Assembly (NCBI GenBank): GCA_035628915.1
Contig: DASPIW010000061.1
Coordinates: forward strand, 62,001-126,000
From: JARBUG01 sp035628915
GTDB lineage: Bacteria; Bacillota; Sulfobacillia; Symbiobacteriales; Symbiobacteriaceae
Reading direction: 5' to 3'
Length of the DNA stretch: 64,000 nucleotides
Shown here: piece by piece, positions 40,928 through 49,296 of the stretch
Position numbering within the stretch: the stretch's first letter is position 1
How the letters are laid out: the number at the start of each line of letters is the position of its first letter
Notes under the pieces: model-generated
Database searches by the model: none
What the model was told of the DNA's origin: nothing
What the model saw: the letters and a program-made list of their open reading frames with translations, nothing else
Position numbers and translations under genes: made by a program

Positions 40928-40978
40928 GCCTCCTGGTATGTTCTTGGGGACGTCTGCAACTCCCTTATACCAGGAGGC
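40928..40978 (-). promoter_or_regulatory. Stem-loop enclosing the transposase ribosome site
   Basis: GCCTCCTGGTAT (40928-40939) and ATACCAGGAGGC (40967-40978) are perfect complements with a 27-base loop. In the minus-strand mRNA the AGGAGG ribosome site of the transposase is buried in the stem, limiting translation from read-through transcripts. On the + strand the stem is followed by TTTTTT and would act as a terminator protecting the element. Confidence 0.75.
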
Positions 40979-41051
40979 CTTTTTTCATTTCAACCCTGAT
41001 CCTAAACATTACGGGACTGGCAGTGGCTATGTCCCTTTTCCAACTCTTGGA

Positions 41052-42935
41052 CTACACCACGTTCTCCAACCCCCCACCCGTGAACTGACTGTTGTACAGG
41101 TCGGCATAGAAGCCGTTCCGGGCCAGCAGTTCGGCGTGGGTGCCCTGTTCGATCACGCTGCCGTTGTTCATGACCAGGATCAGATCGGCGTCTCGGATGG
41201 TCGACAGCCGGTGGGCGATGACAAAGCTGGTGCGGCCCTTCATCAGTTCCTTCATCGCCTTCTGGATGTGGACCTCCGTACGGGTGTCCACGCTGCTGGT
41301 CGCTTCGTCCAGGATCAGCACGGCCGGGTCGGCCAAAATGGCCCGGGCGATGGTCAGCAGCTGCTTCTGCCCCTGCGAAATGTTCGAGGCTTCTTCGTTC
41401 AGCACCGTCTTGTACCCGTCGGGCAGCGTGCGGATGAAGTGATGCGCATGAGCCGCCCTGGCGGCCCGGATGATCTCCTCGTCCGTCGCCCCTTCCTTGC
41501 CGTAGGCGATGTTGTCGCGGATGGTGCCGTTGAAGAGCCAGGTATCCTGCAGCACCATGCCAAACATCGTGCGCAGGTCGCCCCGCTTCATGTCCCGGAT
41601 ATCCACGCCGTCCACCGTAATCCGGCCGCCGCCAATTTCGTAGAAGCGCATCAAGAGGTTGACCAGCGTAGTCTTGCCGGCGCCCGTCGGCCCGACGATG
41701 GCAATGACCTGCCCTTCCTGCGCGGTGATGTTCATCGCTTCGATCAACGGTGCGTCTTCCTTATACCCGAACTTGACCTGCTCGAACCGGACTTCGCCCT
41801 TCGGCACCTCGATCACTATGGCGTCGGCGCGGTCGGGCACCTCTTCCGGTTCGTCGAGCAGTTCAAAGACGCGCTCCGCTGCCGCAATGGTCGATTGAAT
41901 CAGGTTCGAGATCTGGGCCAGCTGGGCGATGGGCTGGCTAAATGAGCGGGAGTACTGGATAAACGCCTGCACGTCGCCGATGCTGATCCGCTGCTTGGTG
42001 ACGAAGATGCCGCCCACCACGCAGACGATGACGTACCCGATGTTGTTGATGAACATCATCAGCGGCATGATGATGCCTGAAATGAACTGGGCCTTGCGGG
42101 CCGCATCGTAGAGCTTTCCGTTGATCCGGTCGAACTCGGCGATCGAATCCTGCTCCCGGCCGAACGCCTTGACGATCTTGTGGCCAGTGTACATCTCTTC
42201 CACGTGGCCGTTCAGTTCGCCCAGGGCCTTCTGCTGTGCCGCAAAATGCTTCTGGGACCGCTTTGCGACCACCGCCGTCAGGACGCCGGACAGCGGCAGG
42301 GTCACGATGGTGACCAGCGTCAGCCAGGGGCTGATGGTCAGCATCATGATGATGATGCCGACCACCGTCACCACCGACGTCAGCAGCTGCGTGATGTTCT
42401 GTTGCAGTGTGTTGGCCACGGTATCAAGGTCGTTGGTCACCCGGCTCAGAATCTCGCCATGGGGGCGCCCGTCGAAGAACTTCAGCGGCAGGCGGGCGAG
42501 TTTAGCGTCCACATCCTGGCGCATGTCGAAGACGGTCCGCTGGGCTACGCCCGCCATGATGTAGGTCTGCAGGTACATGAAGGCAGCGCTGACCAGGTAG
42601 AAGACGCTGAGCAGAATCAGGATGTTCAAGATATAGTCAAAGTCGATCTGCGCGTTCGGCAGCCCCGTGTACTTGGCCATCAGGCCTTCGAAGAGCTTGG
42701 TGGTCGCGTTGCCCATGATTTTCGGGCTGACGATGCTGAAGATCGTGCTGATGATGGCCGTAATCAGTACGGCCACCAGATGCAGGTAGCGGGGCCGCAA
42801 ATAGACGATCAGCCGCCGGAGCGTTCCTTTGAAGTCCTTGGCTTTCTGGACGGGCATCATCATATGGCCGCCTCCGAACCCGGGGCCGGGCTGCCGCCGT
42901 TGGCCGGGTCCGAAGCCTTTGCGTTCAGCGCTCAT
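41052..42935 (-). CDS. Heterodimeric ABC exporter subunit with intact catalytic site (YfiC-like)
   Basis: A 627-residue half-transporter: six membrane segments, then an ATPase domain. Walker A is VGPTGAGKTTLV, the signature region is NISQGQKQLLTIARAILADP and Walker B is AVLILDEATSSVDTRTE, with the catalytic Glu present. The signature has SQGQ in place of SGGQ. A Gly/Pro/Met-rich N-terminal tail precedes the membrane domain. It overlaps the partner gene by 4 bases. With the partner it forms a drug- or lipid-type exporter of the LmrCD/YfiBC class. Confidence 0.92.
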   Translation of the reverse strand: MSAERKGFGPGQRRQPGPGFGGGHMMMPVQKAKDFKGTLRRLIVYLRPRYLHLVAVLITAIISTIFSIVSPKIMGNATTKLFEGLMAKYTGLPNAQIDFDYILNILILLSVFYLVSAAFMYLQTYIMAGVAQRTVFDMRQDVDAKLARLPLKFFDGRPHGEILSRVTNDLDTVANTLQQNITQLLTSVVTVVGIIIMMLTISPWLTLVTIVTLPLSGVLTAVVAKRSQKHFAAQQKALGELNGHVEEMYTGHKIVKAFGREQDSIAEFDRINGKLYDAARKAQFISGIIMPLMMFINNIGYVIVCVVGGIFVTKQRISIGDVQAFIQYSRSFSQPIAQLAQISNLIQSTIAAAERVFELLDEPEEVPDRADAIVIEVPKGEVRFEQVKFGYKEDAPLIEAMNITAQEGQVIAIVGPTGAGKTTLVNLLMRFYEIGGGRITVDGVDIRDMKRGDLRTMFGMVLQDTWLFNGTIRDNIAYGKEGATDEEIIRAARAAHAHHFIRTLPDGYKTVLNEEASNISQGQKQLLTIARAILADPAVLILDEATSSVDTRTEVHIQKAMKELMKGRTSFVIAHRLSTIRDADLILVMNNGSVIEQGTHAELLARNGFYADLYNSQFTGGGLENVV

Positions 42936-44659
42936 GCCAGTTCCTCCTCTGCCAGCTGCGAAGACGCGATTTCGTAATAGACCTGGCAGTTCTTAAGCAG
43001 TTCCCTGTGAGTCCCGATCCCGGCGACTTCGCCGTCATCGAGCACGATGATCCGGTCGGCGTCCATGACCGTGCTGATCCGCTGGGCGACGACCAGTACC
43101 GTGGCTTCGGCCGTCTCCTTGCGCAGGGCGGCCCGCAGCCGGGCGTCGGTCTTGAAATCGAGCGCCGAAAAGTTGTCGTCAAACACGTAAATCTCCGGGC
43201 GCCGGACCAGGGCCCGGGCGATGGTCAGGCGCTGCTTCTGGCCGCCCGACACATTCGTACCGCCCTGAGAAATATCGTGGCCGAACCCGTCCTGCATGCC
43301 GTCGATAAACTCCGTCGCCTGGGCGATGGCCGCGGCACGCTGGACCTCCTCCTCCGTGGCACCTTTCTTGCCATAGCGGATGTTCTCCGCAATTGTGCCG
43401 CTAAACAGGTCCGCCTTCTGCGGCACGAAGCCGATCTTGGCGCGCAGGTCGCGCTGGGTGAGCTCGCGCACATCGACGCCGTCGATCAGAATGCTCCCGC
43501 TGTCGACGTCGTAGAACCGGGGAATCAGGTTGACCAGCGTCGACTTGCCCGACCCGGTGCCACCGATGATCGCCGTCACCTCGCCGGGTTTTGCGGCGAA
43601 GGAGATATGGCTGATGGCCGGCGCCTCGGCCCCGGGATAGCTGAACGTGACGTCCCGGAACTCGACGTAGCCCCGAACGCCGTCCGCCCGCTTCGGCTGG
43701 GCGGGATCGCTGATTTCGGGTACCGTCTCGAGCACTTCGTTGATGCGGACCGCCGATGCGGAGGCCCGCGGGATGAAGATGAACATCATCGAGACCATCA
43801 CAAACGAGAACATGATCTGGATCAGATACTGAATGAACGCCATCATGTCGCCGACCTGCATGTGACCGGCATCGACGCGGTGGCCGCCGAACCAGATCAC
43901 TGCGATCGAGGTGAAGTTCATCAGCAACAGCATGATGGGCATCATGGTCGCCATCAGAATGTTGACCTTGACGGCCGTCTGCATCAGGTCGACGTTAGCG
44001 TCATGGAAACGGGCTTTCTCCCGGTCGATGCGGTGAAAGGCCCGGATCACCCGGATGCCCGTGAGGCCTTCCCGGACGACCAGGTTCATTTTGTCGATCT
44101 TTGCCTGCATCGCCTTGAAGAGCGGGAAGCCCTTGCTGCCCAGGAAGATGATGATGCCCAGCAGCACGGGGATCACCACCACGATCAGCCAGGAGAGCGT
44201 CGTGTCCTTGGAGACGGCCATGGTGATGCCGCCGATGGCCATCATGGGCGCCGTCACCATGAACCGCAGGATCATGATGACGACCTGCTGGACCTGGGTG
44301 ATGTCGTTGGTCGTGCGGGTGATCAGCGTAGAAGTCCCGATCTTGTCGAATTCGTGCAGCGAGAAGCTTTCCACCCGGGCGAAGACCTTGCTGCGCAGGT
44401 CCCGGCCAAAGCCTGCCGCCACGTCGGACGAAAGGTAGGCCGTAACGACGGCGCCGGCGGTGCCGGCCGCGGCGACCAGCAGCATCCAGCCGCCCGTCCG
44501 CCAGATGTAAGGCACATCGTTCCCGGCGATGCCCAGGTTGACGATGTCCGCCATCAAGTTGGGCAGATAGAGTTCCGACAGCGATTGAAAGAACGCCAAT
44601 ATCAAAATGACGGTGACGAAGAGCGAGTAGGGTTTTAGATAACGAAACAGCTTGAGCAT
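42932..44659 (-). CDS. Heterodimeric ABC exporter subunit with degenerate catalytic site (YfiB-like)
   Basis: A 575-residue half-transporter with six membrane segments and an ATPase domain. Walker A is IGGTGSGKSTLVN, the signature is NVSGGQKQRLTIARAL and Walker B is IYVFDDNFSALDFKTD. The catalytic Glu is replaced by Asp (FDDNF), the known pattern of the non-hydrolysing partner in heterodimers such as TM287/288 and LmrCD. It starts immediately after the MarR gene stop, so the regulator and exporter are one operon. Confidence 0.92.
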   Translation of the reverse strand: MLKLFRYLKPYSLFVTVILILAFFQSLSELYLPNLMADIVNLGIAGNDVPYIWRTGGWMLLVAAAGTAGAVVTAYLSSDVAAGFGRDLRSKVFARVESFSLHEFDKIGTSTLITRTTNDITQVQQVVIMILRFMVTAPMMAIGGITMAVSKDTTLSWLIVVVIPVLLGIIIFLGSKGFPLFKAMQAKIDKMNLVVREGLTGIRVIRAFHRIDREKARFHDANVDLMQTAVKVNILMATMMPIMLLLMNFTSIAVIWFGGHRVDAGHMQVGDMMAFIQYLIQIMFSFVMVSMMFIFIPRASASAVRINEVLETVPEISDPAQPKRADGVRGYVEFRDVTFSYPGAEAPAISHISFAAKPGEVTAIIGGTGSGKSTLVNLIPRFYDVDSGSILIDGVDVRELTQRDLRAKIGFVPQKADLFSGTIAENIRYGKKGATEEEVQRAAAIAQATEFIDGMQDGFGHDISQGGTNVSGGQKQRLTIARALVRRPEIYVFDDNFSALDFKTDARLRAALRKETAEATVLVVAQRISTVMDADRIIVLDDGEVAGIGTHRELLKNCQVYYEIASSQLAEEELA

Positions 44660-45115
44660 CTAGCTTCTCTCCTTGTTCTGCTTGGCGTCTGCCCTTATCA
44701 GGGCCTTCGCCAGGATCTGCAGGCCGCGGGCCACTTCATCCAATTCCTCATCCGACACCTCGGCCATGACTTCATCCCAGACCGCCTCGGCCAGGGTCTC
44801 CATCTCTTTTTTCTTGTTCTGCGCCGCTTGGGTGGGGTAGACGCGCAGGAGGCGCTGATCGGCCGGATCGGGCCGTTTGTCCACCAGGCCCTGGGCGGCC
44901 AGCTGATCGATCGACTTGGACACATGGCTCTTGACCAGTCCGACCCGCCGTGCCAGTTCACTGACCGTGATGCCCGGGTTGTGGTGAACCTCACGGAGCA
45001 AGATCAGGATCCCAAAGGGCAGGTCAGTGCCACAGAAGGCTTGCCGGATGCGGTCGTGCATTCCCTTGTTGACCTGCCGCCACAGCTCGCCAATCTCGGG
45101 GCGGAATTTCGTCAT
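44660..45115 (-). CDS. MarR-family transcriptional regulator of the ABC exporter
   Basis: A 151-residue winged-helix regulator. The DNA-binding part reads NPGITVSELARRVGLVKSHV followed by SKSIDQLAAQGLVDKRPDPA and DQRLLRVYPTQ, the wing. Flanking helices form the dimer. The ATG at 45115 has GAGGTGG upstream. It is first in the operon with the two exporter genes and probably represses it, releasing on drug binding. The likely operator is at 45143-45156. Confidence 0.9.
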   Translation of the reverse strand: MTKFRPEIGELWRQVNKGMHDRIRQAFCGTDLPFGILILLREVHHNPGITVSELARRVGLVKSHVSKSIDQLAAQGLVDKRPDPADQRLLRVYPTQAAQNKKKEMETLAEAVWDEVMAEVSDEELDEVARGLQILAKALIRADAKQNKERS

Positions 45116-45142
45116 CGCTTGCCACCTCGTTCACTACCGAAC

Positions 45143-45156
45143 GTTCTACACAGAAC
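45143..45156. promoter_or_regulatory. Candidate MarR operator
   Basis: GTTCT-ACAC-AGAAC, a perfect inverted repeat 28 bases upstream of the marR start. Overlapping GAACGTTC (45139-45146) adds a second palindrome. Confidence 0.45.
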
Positions 45157-45350
45157 AAATCTACTCTCCGGGCCGCGCTTTGGCAATAGGGAAACGGAAA
45201 GAAAGAAAGCGGTGAGGTGCTCCTCGCCGCTTCTTCGCGCCTGTAGCGAAAAAACCTGGCACGATTCACTTTGTCTGGAAGGGATTAGGTATCTTCACAT
45301 CCAATATAAGGAAGGTGACAACATGAAAGATAATCAAAGGGGGCGGCGTC

Positions 45351-46808
45351 TTGCGTTCGTTGCTGCGCGGGTGGAAGGCTCTCGGCCTGGTGCTGCTGCT
45401 GGTGCTCACCTTGATGCCGGCCGCGGCTTCGGCGGCCCGGTCCGGACGCGACTATGAACTGACCGTGGTCTTCGCAGGCGGGGCGATTCCGGCGGGCGCC
45501 CGGGAGAAGCTCGAAAAGGCCGGTGCGAAGGTAGAACGCACGGTCCCCGAAGTGGGCGTCGTGCAGGCCAGAGGCAAGGCCAGCATGATTCCGGCCCTGC
45601 GACAGGTGGCCGGCGTCCAGTACGTGGCGCCTTCGCTGACCTGGAAGCTGCAGGTGGAACGGACCTATGCGCTCGCAGCCGAGGCGGCGGCGGCGCCCGG
45701 CGACCTATATGATGCGTACCAATGGGATATCAAGCAGGTGACGAAGGACGGGGCGAGCTGGCGCATCAGCAAAGGCTCCCACCGGACGACCGTGGGCGTG
45801 ATCGACTCGGGCATCAACGCCCAGCACCAGGACTTGCGCGCCAATTACCTGGGCGGGCGGAACTTCGTGCCTGCAGGGACGGGCGGTGACCCCACGGAAA
45901 CGGGCGGCCCCGACGATGTCAACGACCGGGTGGGGCACGGCAGTCATGTCGCGGGCACCATCGCCGGAGACGGGCGCATTTACGGCGTAGGGCCGAACCT
46001 GGGCATCCGGGCCTACCGGGTCTTCGGGGCGGACGTGGGCGCCCAGACTTCCTGGATTACGGCGGCCATGGTCGCGGCGGCGCGCGATCGTGTCGATGTG
46101 ATCTCCATGAGCCTGGGCGGCTACGACGTGCTGGGCAAGGTGAGGTGGACAGACCCGGACACCGGCGTCACGTACGACCTGGGTGACGATCACGCGGATC
46201 TGGTGGCGTGGAAGCGGGCCTTCGAGTACGTCTCGAAGCAGAATATCGTCGTGGTGGCGGCCGCCGGCAACGAAGCGATCGACGCGGGAGATCCGAAGGC
46301 GATTGTCGCTTTCCTCAACGAAGTGTACGGCCCCGAGGGATTCCAGTTTGAGGGCGAAGGCATTGAAGTGCCGGGCGGCATCCGGGGCGCCGTGGCGGTG
46401 TCGGCCACCGGGCCCGATCGGTCGATGGCCAGCTACTCGAACTATGGCAAGCAGTTCGTGGCGGTCGCAGCGCCGGGCGGTGACTTCCAGCGCTACCCGG
46501 AGGGTGACTGGTACACCGACATGTGCCTGAGCGCCGACATGGATTACGGCGACGGCGTAAGCGGGTACGTCTTCATGGCAGGCACATCCATGGCGGCGCC
46601 CAAAACGGCCGCGGCGGCAGCGCTGTACATTGACCAGTACCGGGCGAAGAACAGGGGCCGGCGCCCCGAGCCCGAGGTGACGATCAAGGCGCTGCAGCGG
46701 AGTGCCACCGACCTGGGCCGGAGGGGCTATGACGCCTACTACGGCTACGGCATGGTGGACGTCGCCAAGCTCCTCTCCGGCGGGCGCGAGGGTCGCGATC
46801 ACGACTAG
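45351..46808 (+). CDS. Secreted subtilisin-like serine protease (S8)
   Basis: A 485-residue exported protease with a signal peptide (ALGLVLLLVLTLMPAAASAA), a short propeptide, and a catalytic domain. Catalytic residues: Asp in TTVGVIDSGINAQHQD, His in VGHGSHVAGTIAG and Ser in MAGTSMAAPKTAAAA, with Asn in AAAGNEAIDAGD. It lacks the C-terminal domain of the subtilase at 37321-39009 and is not closely similar to it. The start is taken as TTG 45351 after AAAGGGGGCGG; note that an ATG at 45323 has a better ribosome site but is in another frame. Confidence 0.9.
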   Translation: MRSLLRGWKALGLVLLLVLTLMPAAASAARSGRDYELTVVFAGGAIPAGAREKLEKAGAKVERTVPEVGVVQARGKASMIPALRQVAGVQYVAPSLTWKLQVERTYALAAEAAAAPGDLYDAYQWDIKQVTKDGASWRISKGSHRTTVGVIDSGINAQHQDLRANYLGGRNFVPAGTGGDPTETGGPDDVNDRVGHGSHVAGTIAGDGRIYGVGPNLGIRAYRVFGADVGAQTSWITAAMVAAARDRVDVISMSLGGYDVLGKVRWTDPDTGVTYDLGDDHADLVAWKRAFEYVSKQNIVVVAAAGNEAIDAGDPKAIVAFLNEVYGPEGFQFEGEGIEVPGGIRGAVAVSATGPDRSMASYSNYGKQFVAVAAPGGDFQRYPEGDWYTDMCLSADMDYGDGVSGYVFMAGTSMAAPKTAAAAALYIDQYRAKNRGRRPEPEVTIKALQRSATDLGRRGYDAYYGYGMVDVAKLLSGGREGRDHD

Positions 46809-46815
46809 AAAAGCC

Positions 46816-46849
46816 GGTGCCTGCCCCCGGGTCAGGGGGCAGGCACCTT
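46816..46849. terminator. Terminator after the second subtilase
   Basis: GGTGCCTGCCCCC (46816-46828) pairs with GGGGGCAGGCACC (46835-46847), followed by TTC. Confidence 0.82.
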
Positions 46850-46857
46850 CGCATTGT

Positions 46858-47166
46858 TCACGCAGCAGCCCAGGACTTGGGCGAACGGGTCCCGGAGTCG
46901 GACCGCAGGTAGATCAGCCGGTAGACGAGGCCGACCAGAAAGGCACCGCCGACGATGTTGCCCAGCGTGGCAAAGATCAGGTTCTGGGTCAGGTAGCCTG
47001 GCGTGAGGTACCGCATTTTGTCGGCGGCCAAGCCCGACAGGGCGACAACCGGACCGTTCCCGTTGGCGATGAAGTGCTCGAAGCCGCCCGCCACAAAGGC
47101 GGTAATCGGCAGCAGCGTGCCCATGAACTTGTCGACGGTCGTCCGGCCGCCATAGCCCATCCATCG
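46858..47166 (-). pseudogene. C-terminal remnant of a formate/nitrite transporter (FocA/NirC family)
   Basis: About 100 codons match the last third of FNT channels: WMGYGGRTTVDKFMGTLLPI, then TAFVAGGFEHFIAN, and NLIFATLGNIVGGAFLVGLV followed by YRLIYLR. A full FNT protein has about 270 residues with six membrane segments; the first four are missing. The segment after FEHFIAN that should read roughly MYFIP is replaced by unrelated sequence, so an internal change is also present. Upstream to 47214 no matching sequence remains in any frame. It is a decayed fragment. Confidence 0.75.
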
Positions 47167-47244
47167 CTGCTTTCGAGTTCGTCTGCCATATGCCGACAGC
47201 CCCCTTGATAGCACCTATCAACCAACCTTAGACAGTGTAGCCGT

Positions 47245-47439
47245 GCGGCCCATGGGTTCACAATCGTACATCACTGGGGCTCCAACCAGGGCATCGCCAG
47301 CCATGTGGCAGTGGTCCCGGAGTGCGGACTTACCACGGTCACCCTTTCAGACCTGACCGGTTTTGACAGTGAGGGAGTCGGTCTGTTGGCGCTGGAAGCC
47401 GCAGCCGGGCTGCCACCCGGGGCTTTGTCCCGCCACTGA
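47245..47439 (+). pseudogene. C-terminal remnant of a serine hydrolase (beta-lactamase-like)
   Basis: The + strand reads HGFTIVHHWGSNQGIASHVA, then VVPECGLTTVTLSDLTGFDS and EGVGLLALEAA up to a TGA at 47437. This resembles the H-x-G and following strand region near the C-terminus of class C beta-lactamase-fold proteins. No start or catalytic SxxK part is present. It is adjacent to the FNT remnant, so this stretch is a graveyard of deleted genes. The family call is tentative. Confidence 0.4.
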
Positions 47440-47454
47440 TGGCGCCATAGAGTA

Positions 47455-47484
47455 GGGGCCGTCTGCACGGATGCAGACGGCCCC
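47455..47484 (-). terminator. Terminator after the methyltransferase gene
   Basis: GGGGCCGTCTGCA (47455-47467) pairs with TGCAGACGGCCCC (47472-47484). It follows the minus-strand stop at 47500 and also the + strand hydrolase remnant; T-runs are weak. Confidence 0.65.
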
Positions 47485-47499
47485 AAGTCGTTATCACCC

Positions 47500-49230
47500 C
47501 TATGCCCAGCCCTCTACGCCCGACTGCCGAGCTGCAAGGGCAGCCTTAACGGTCTGCCGGTCAGCCGGATGATAGTCAAACCGGGACCAGACCTCTTCCA
47601 GGTCTTGATACGCCAGACGACGGAAGACCTGGCGCAAGTCGATGCGCATCAGCAGGTCTTTGGTGTAAGGCCGTTTGGCATCGCGGAAGACCAGTGAATT
47701 GAGGAAGCACCGAACCAATGGGCTGTTCAATGCGCTGCATACCAGCAGGGCCTCCGTGTACGAGTCAAAGCCCAGGAAATAGCACGTATCGTCCAACATG
47801 ACGGGCTTCCCGCCGATGGGCTCCACCAGCGTGAAGCAGCCGGTCTTGTACATACCCGATATGGCGACTTTGTACGGCGCAAACGAATACGCCCCGATGC
47901 CGAAAATGGAGTACGGCGGTTTCCCGCGATATATGGAAGATTTGCGACCGTCGAAGATGGCCCGGTGTCCCTCCAGGTACGCCCACAGCTTCGGCAACCT
48001 CTGCGCAATGCCGTCCGTATCTTCCCCAATCTTGCGTTGGGTAATGGGAATCCGGAAGCGGGCGCCCCCAGTGGCGAACCCTTTCAAGTCGGAACTCTTG
48101 AGCAGGGGATAGATCGCCTCATGCTCGAGTTCTGCCACCTCGCCCAGGCCGTTCACATATGCTCTGTCTGACTCCCGGAGCTCCATCACCTTGGCGCAGT
48201 CATGCTTGATGCCCTGGCGCCAGACCAGGGGGCATCTCCCGTCGAGGTCCCGCGACGTTTCGTAGGCATCAACATCGGCGACGAAACGGTCGCCTGCCCA
48301 TCCGAACGTGGCCGCCTTCTGGTTCGCGGCGATGTCAGGATAAGTGCTGCATGTGGCCTCCGGAACTTCGGCGCCAAGTCGGACAAGAAGCAGCGAGGCC
48401 TCCACTGCGGCGCCGAAATGCTTCTTCGCGTCGATACCAAGCGCCTTGATTTCGGCTGCCCGAAACCGCCGGCGGGGCAACTCCTGCATGAGGTTCCGGA
48501 TGACCGAGTTCTTGCAGAGGAGCGCCAGGGCCCCCCGGCGCCCGTGAAACACCTCCAGGAGCCGGAGAACGATCGACTCCGAAATGTCAAAGTTCGACTT
48601 CCCCGTCATCGCATCCAACCCGGAATGCCCCTTGAAGTTCGCCTTCACCGGAAGGTTTAGCGAATCGAGGGTCGCCAGTTCTGCATTGGTGACCCAGGGC
48701 GGATTGCCCAGGATAAGAATCTCGCCCTCATGGGGCACTGCAAACTTGTGCAGGAAGATGTCGTCCTGGTGAACGGCGATGCGGGCGTGGAAACGCCCGT
48801 GGGCGAGTGCGTGCTCAAGCAGCCACAGCTTCAACGTGGAGACGTGGGCAGGCTGGATTTCGACACCGTAGATCGAGACAGCACTGGGAAACTGCCTGAG
48901 GGCAGCCTTGATGAAATTGGCCTCCCCGCAAGTCGGCTCCACGATTGCGGCAGGATTGCATCCAATGGAGGCCACGTAGCGGCAGACCTCCTCGGCCAGT
49001 CCCAGTGGGGTCTGAAAATCGCCCCACTGCCTGCCGCACTTGGGTGCGACCAGCGATACGTCAGACCCGGATGCGGCGGAAGCGAGGAACGCGCCCAGTT
49101 CAGCCTCCGAGGCAAAGAACGCGGGCAGATTCGTGAGCTTTTCTACTGTCGCGTTGGCCTCTGCCAAGGTGATATCCTTATGAAGATCCGCGAAGAACCT
49201 GCGCAGGTTGCTGCCGCCATCCACCATCAC
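47500..49230 (-). CDS. N6-adenine DNA methyltransferase (orphan)
   Basis: A 576-residue SAM-dependent methyltransferase. Motif I appears as EPTCGEANF (residues 98-106), motif II/III near YGVEIQPAHV, and the catalytic motif IV as LGNPPWVTN (176-179), the NPPW form of N6-adenine (gamma-type) enzymes. TGKSNFDISESIVLRLLE and GALALLCKNSVIRNL follow as motifs V-VI. The last ~300 residues are probably the target-recognition domain. The GTG at 49230 follows GGGGG. No restriction endonuclease gene is next to it; it may be an orphan epigenetic enzyme or a fused type IIG-like enzyme lacking a visible nuclease. Confidence 0.82.
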   Translation of the reverse strand: MMVDGGSNLRRFFADLHKDITLAEANATVEKLTNLPAFFASEAELGAFLASAASGSDVSLVAPKCGRQWGDFQTPLGLAEEVCRYVASIGCNPAAIVEPTCGEANFIKAALRQFPSAVSIYGVEIQPAHVSTLKLWLLEHALAHGRFHARIAVHQDDIFLHKFAVPHEGEILILGNPPWVTNAELATLDSLNLPVKANFKGHSGLDAMTGKSNFDISESIVLRLLEVFHGRRGALALLCKNSVIRNLMQELPRRRFRAAEIKALGIDAKKHFGAAVEASLLLVRLGAEVPEATCSTYPDIAANQKAATFGWAGDRFVADVDAYETSRDLDGRCPLVWRQGIKHDCAKVMELRESDRAYVNGLGEVAELEHEAIYPLLKSSDLKGFATGGARFRIPITQRKIGEDTDGIAQRLPKLWAYLEGHRAIFDGRKSSIYRGKPPYSIFGIGAYSFAPYKVAISGMYKTGCFTLVEPIGGKPVMLDDTCYFLGFDSYTEALLVCSALNSPLVRCFLNSLVFRDAKRPYTKDLLMRIDLRQVFRRLAYQDLEEVWSRFDYHPADRQTVKAALAARQSGVEGWA

Positions 49231-49296
49231 GATCAGAACCCCCTGTCCAGGCCGCCGGCCGGTCAGAGAAAAGCGTACAGTGGCACGGCAACATCG

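Larger units (their letters stand above)
39330..40990 (-). mobile_element. IS110-family insertion sequence (ends approximate)
   Basis: One transposase gene is flanked by about 300 bases of noncoding, structure-rich DNA on its 3' side and about 130 bases on its 5' side. IS110-family elements lack clear terminal inverted repeats, so the exact ends cannot be read. The 3' region contains several hairpins, for example GGGCAC-ACGA-GTGCCC and CTGCG-GTAAAG-CGCAG near 39360-39400, which is where IS1111-type members encode their bridge RNA. Confidence 0.6.
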
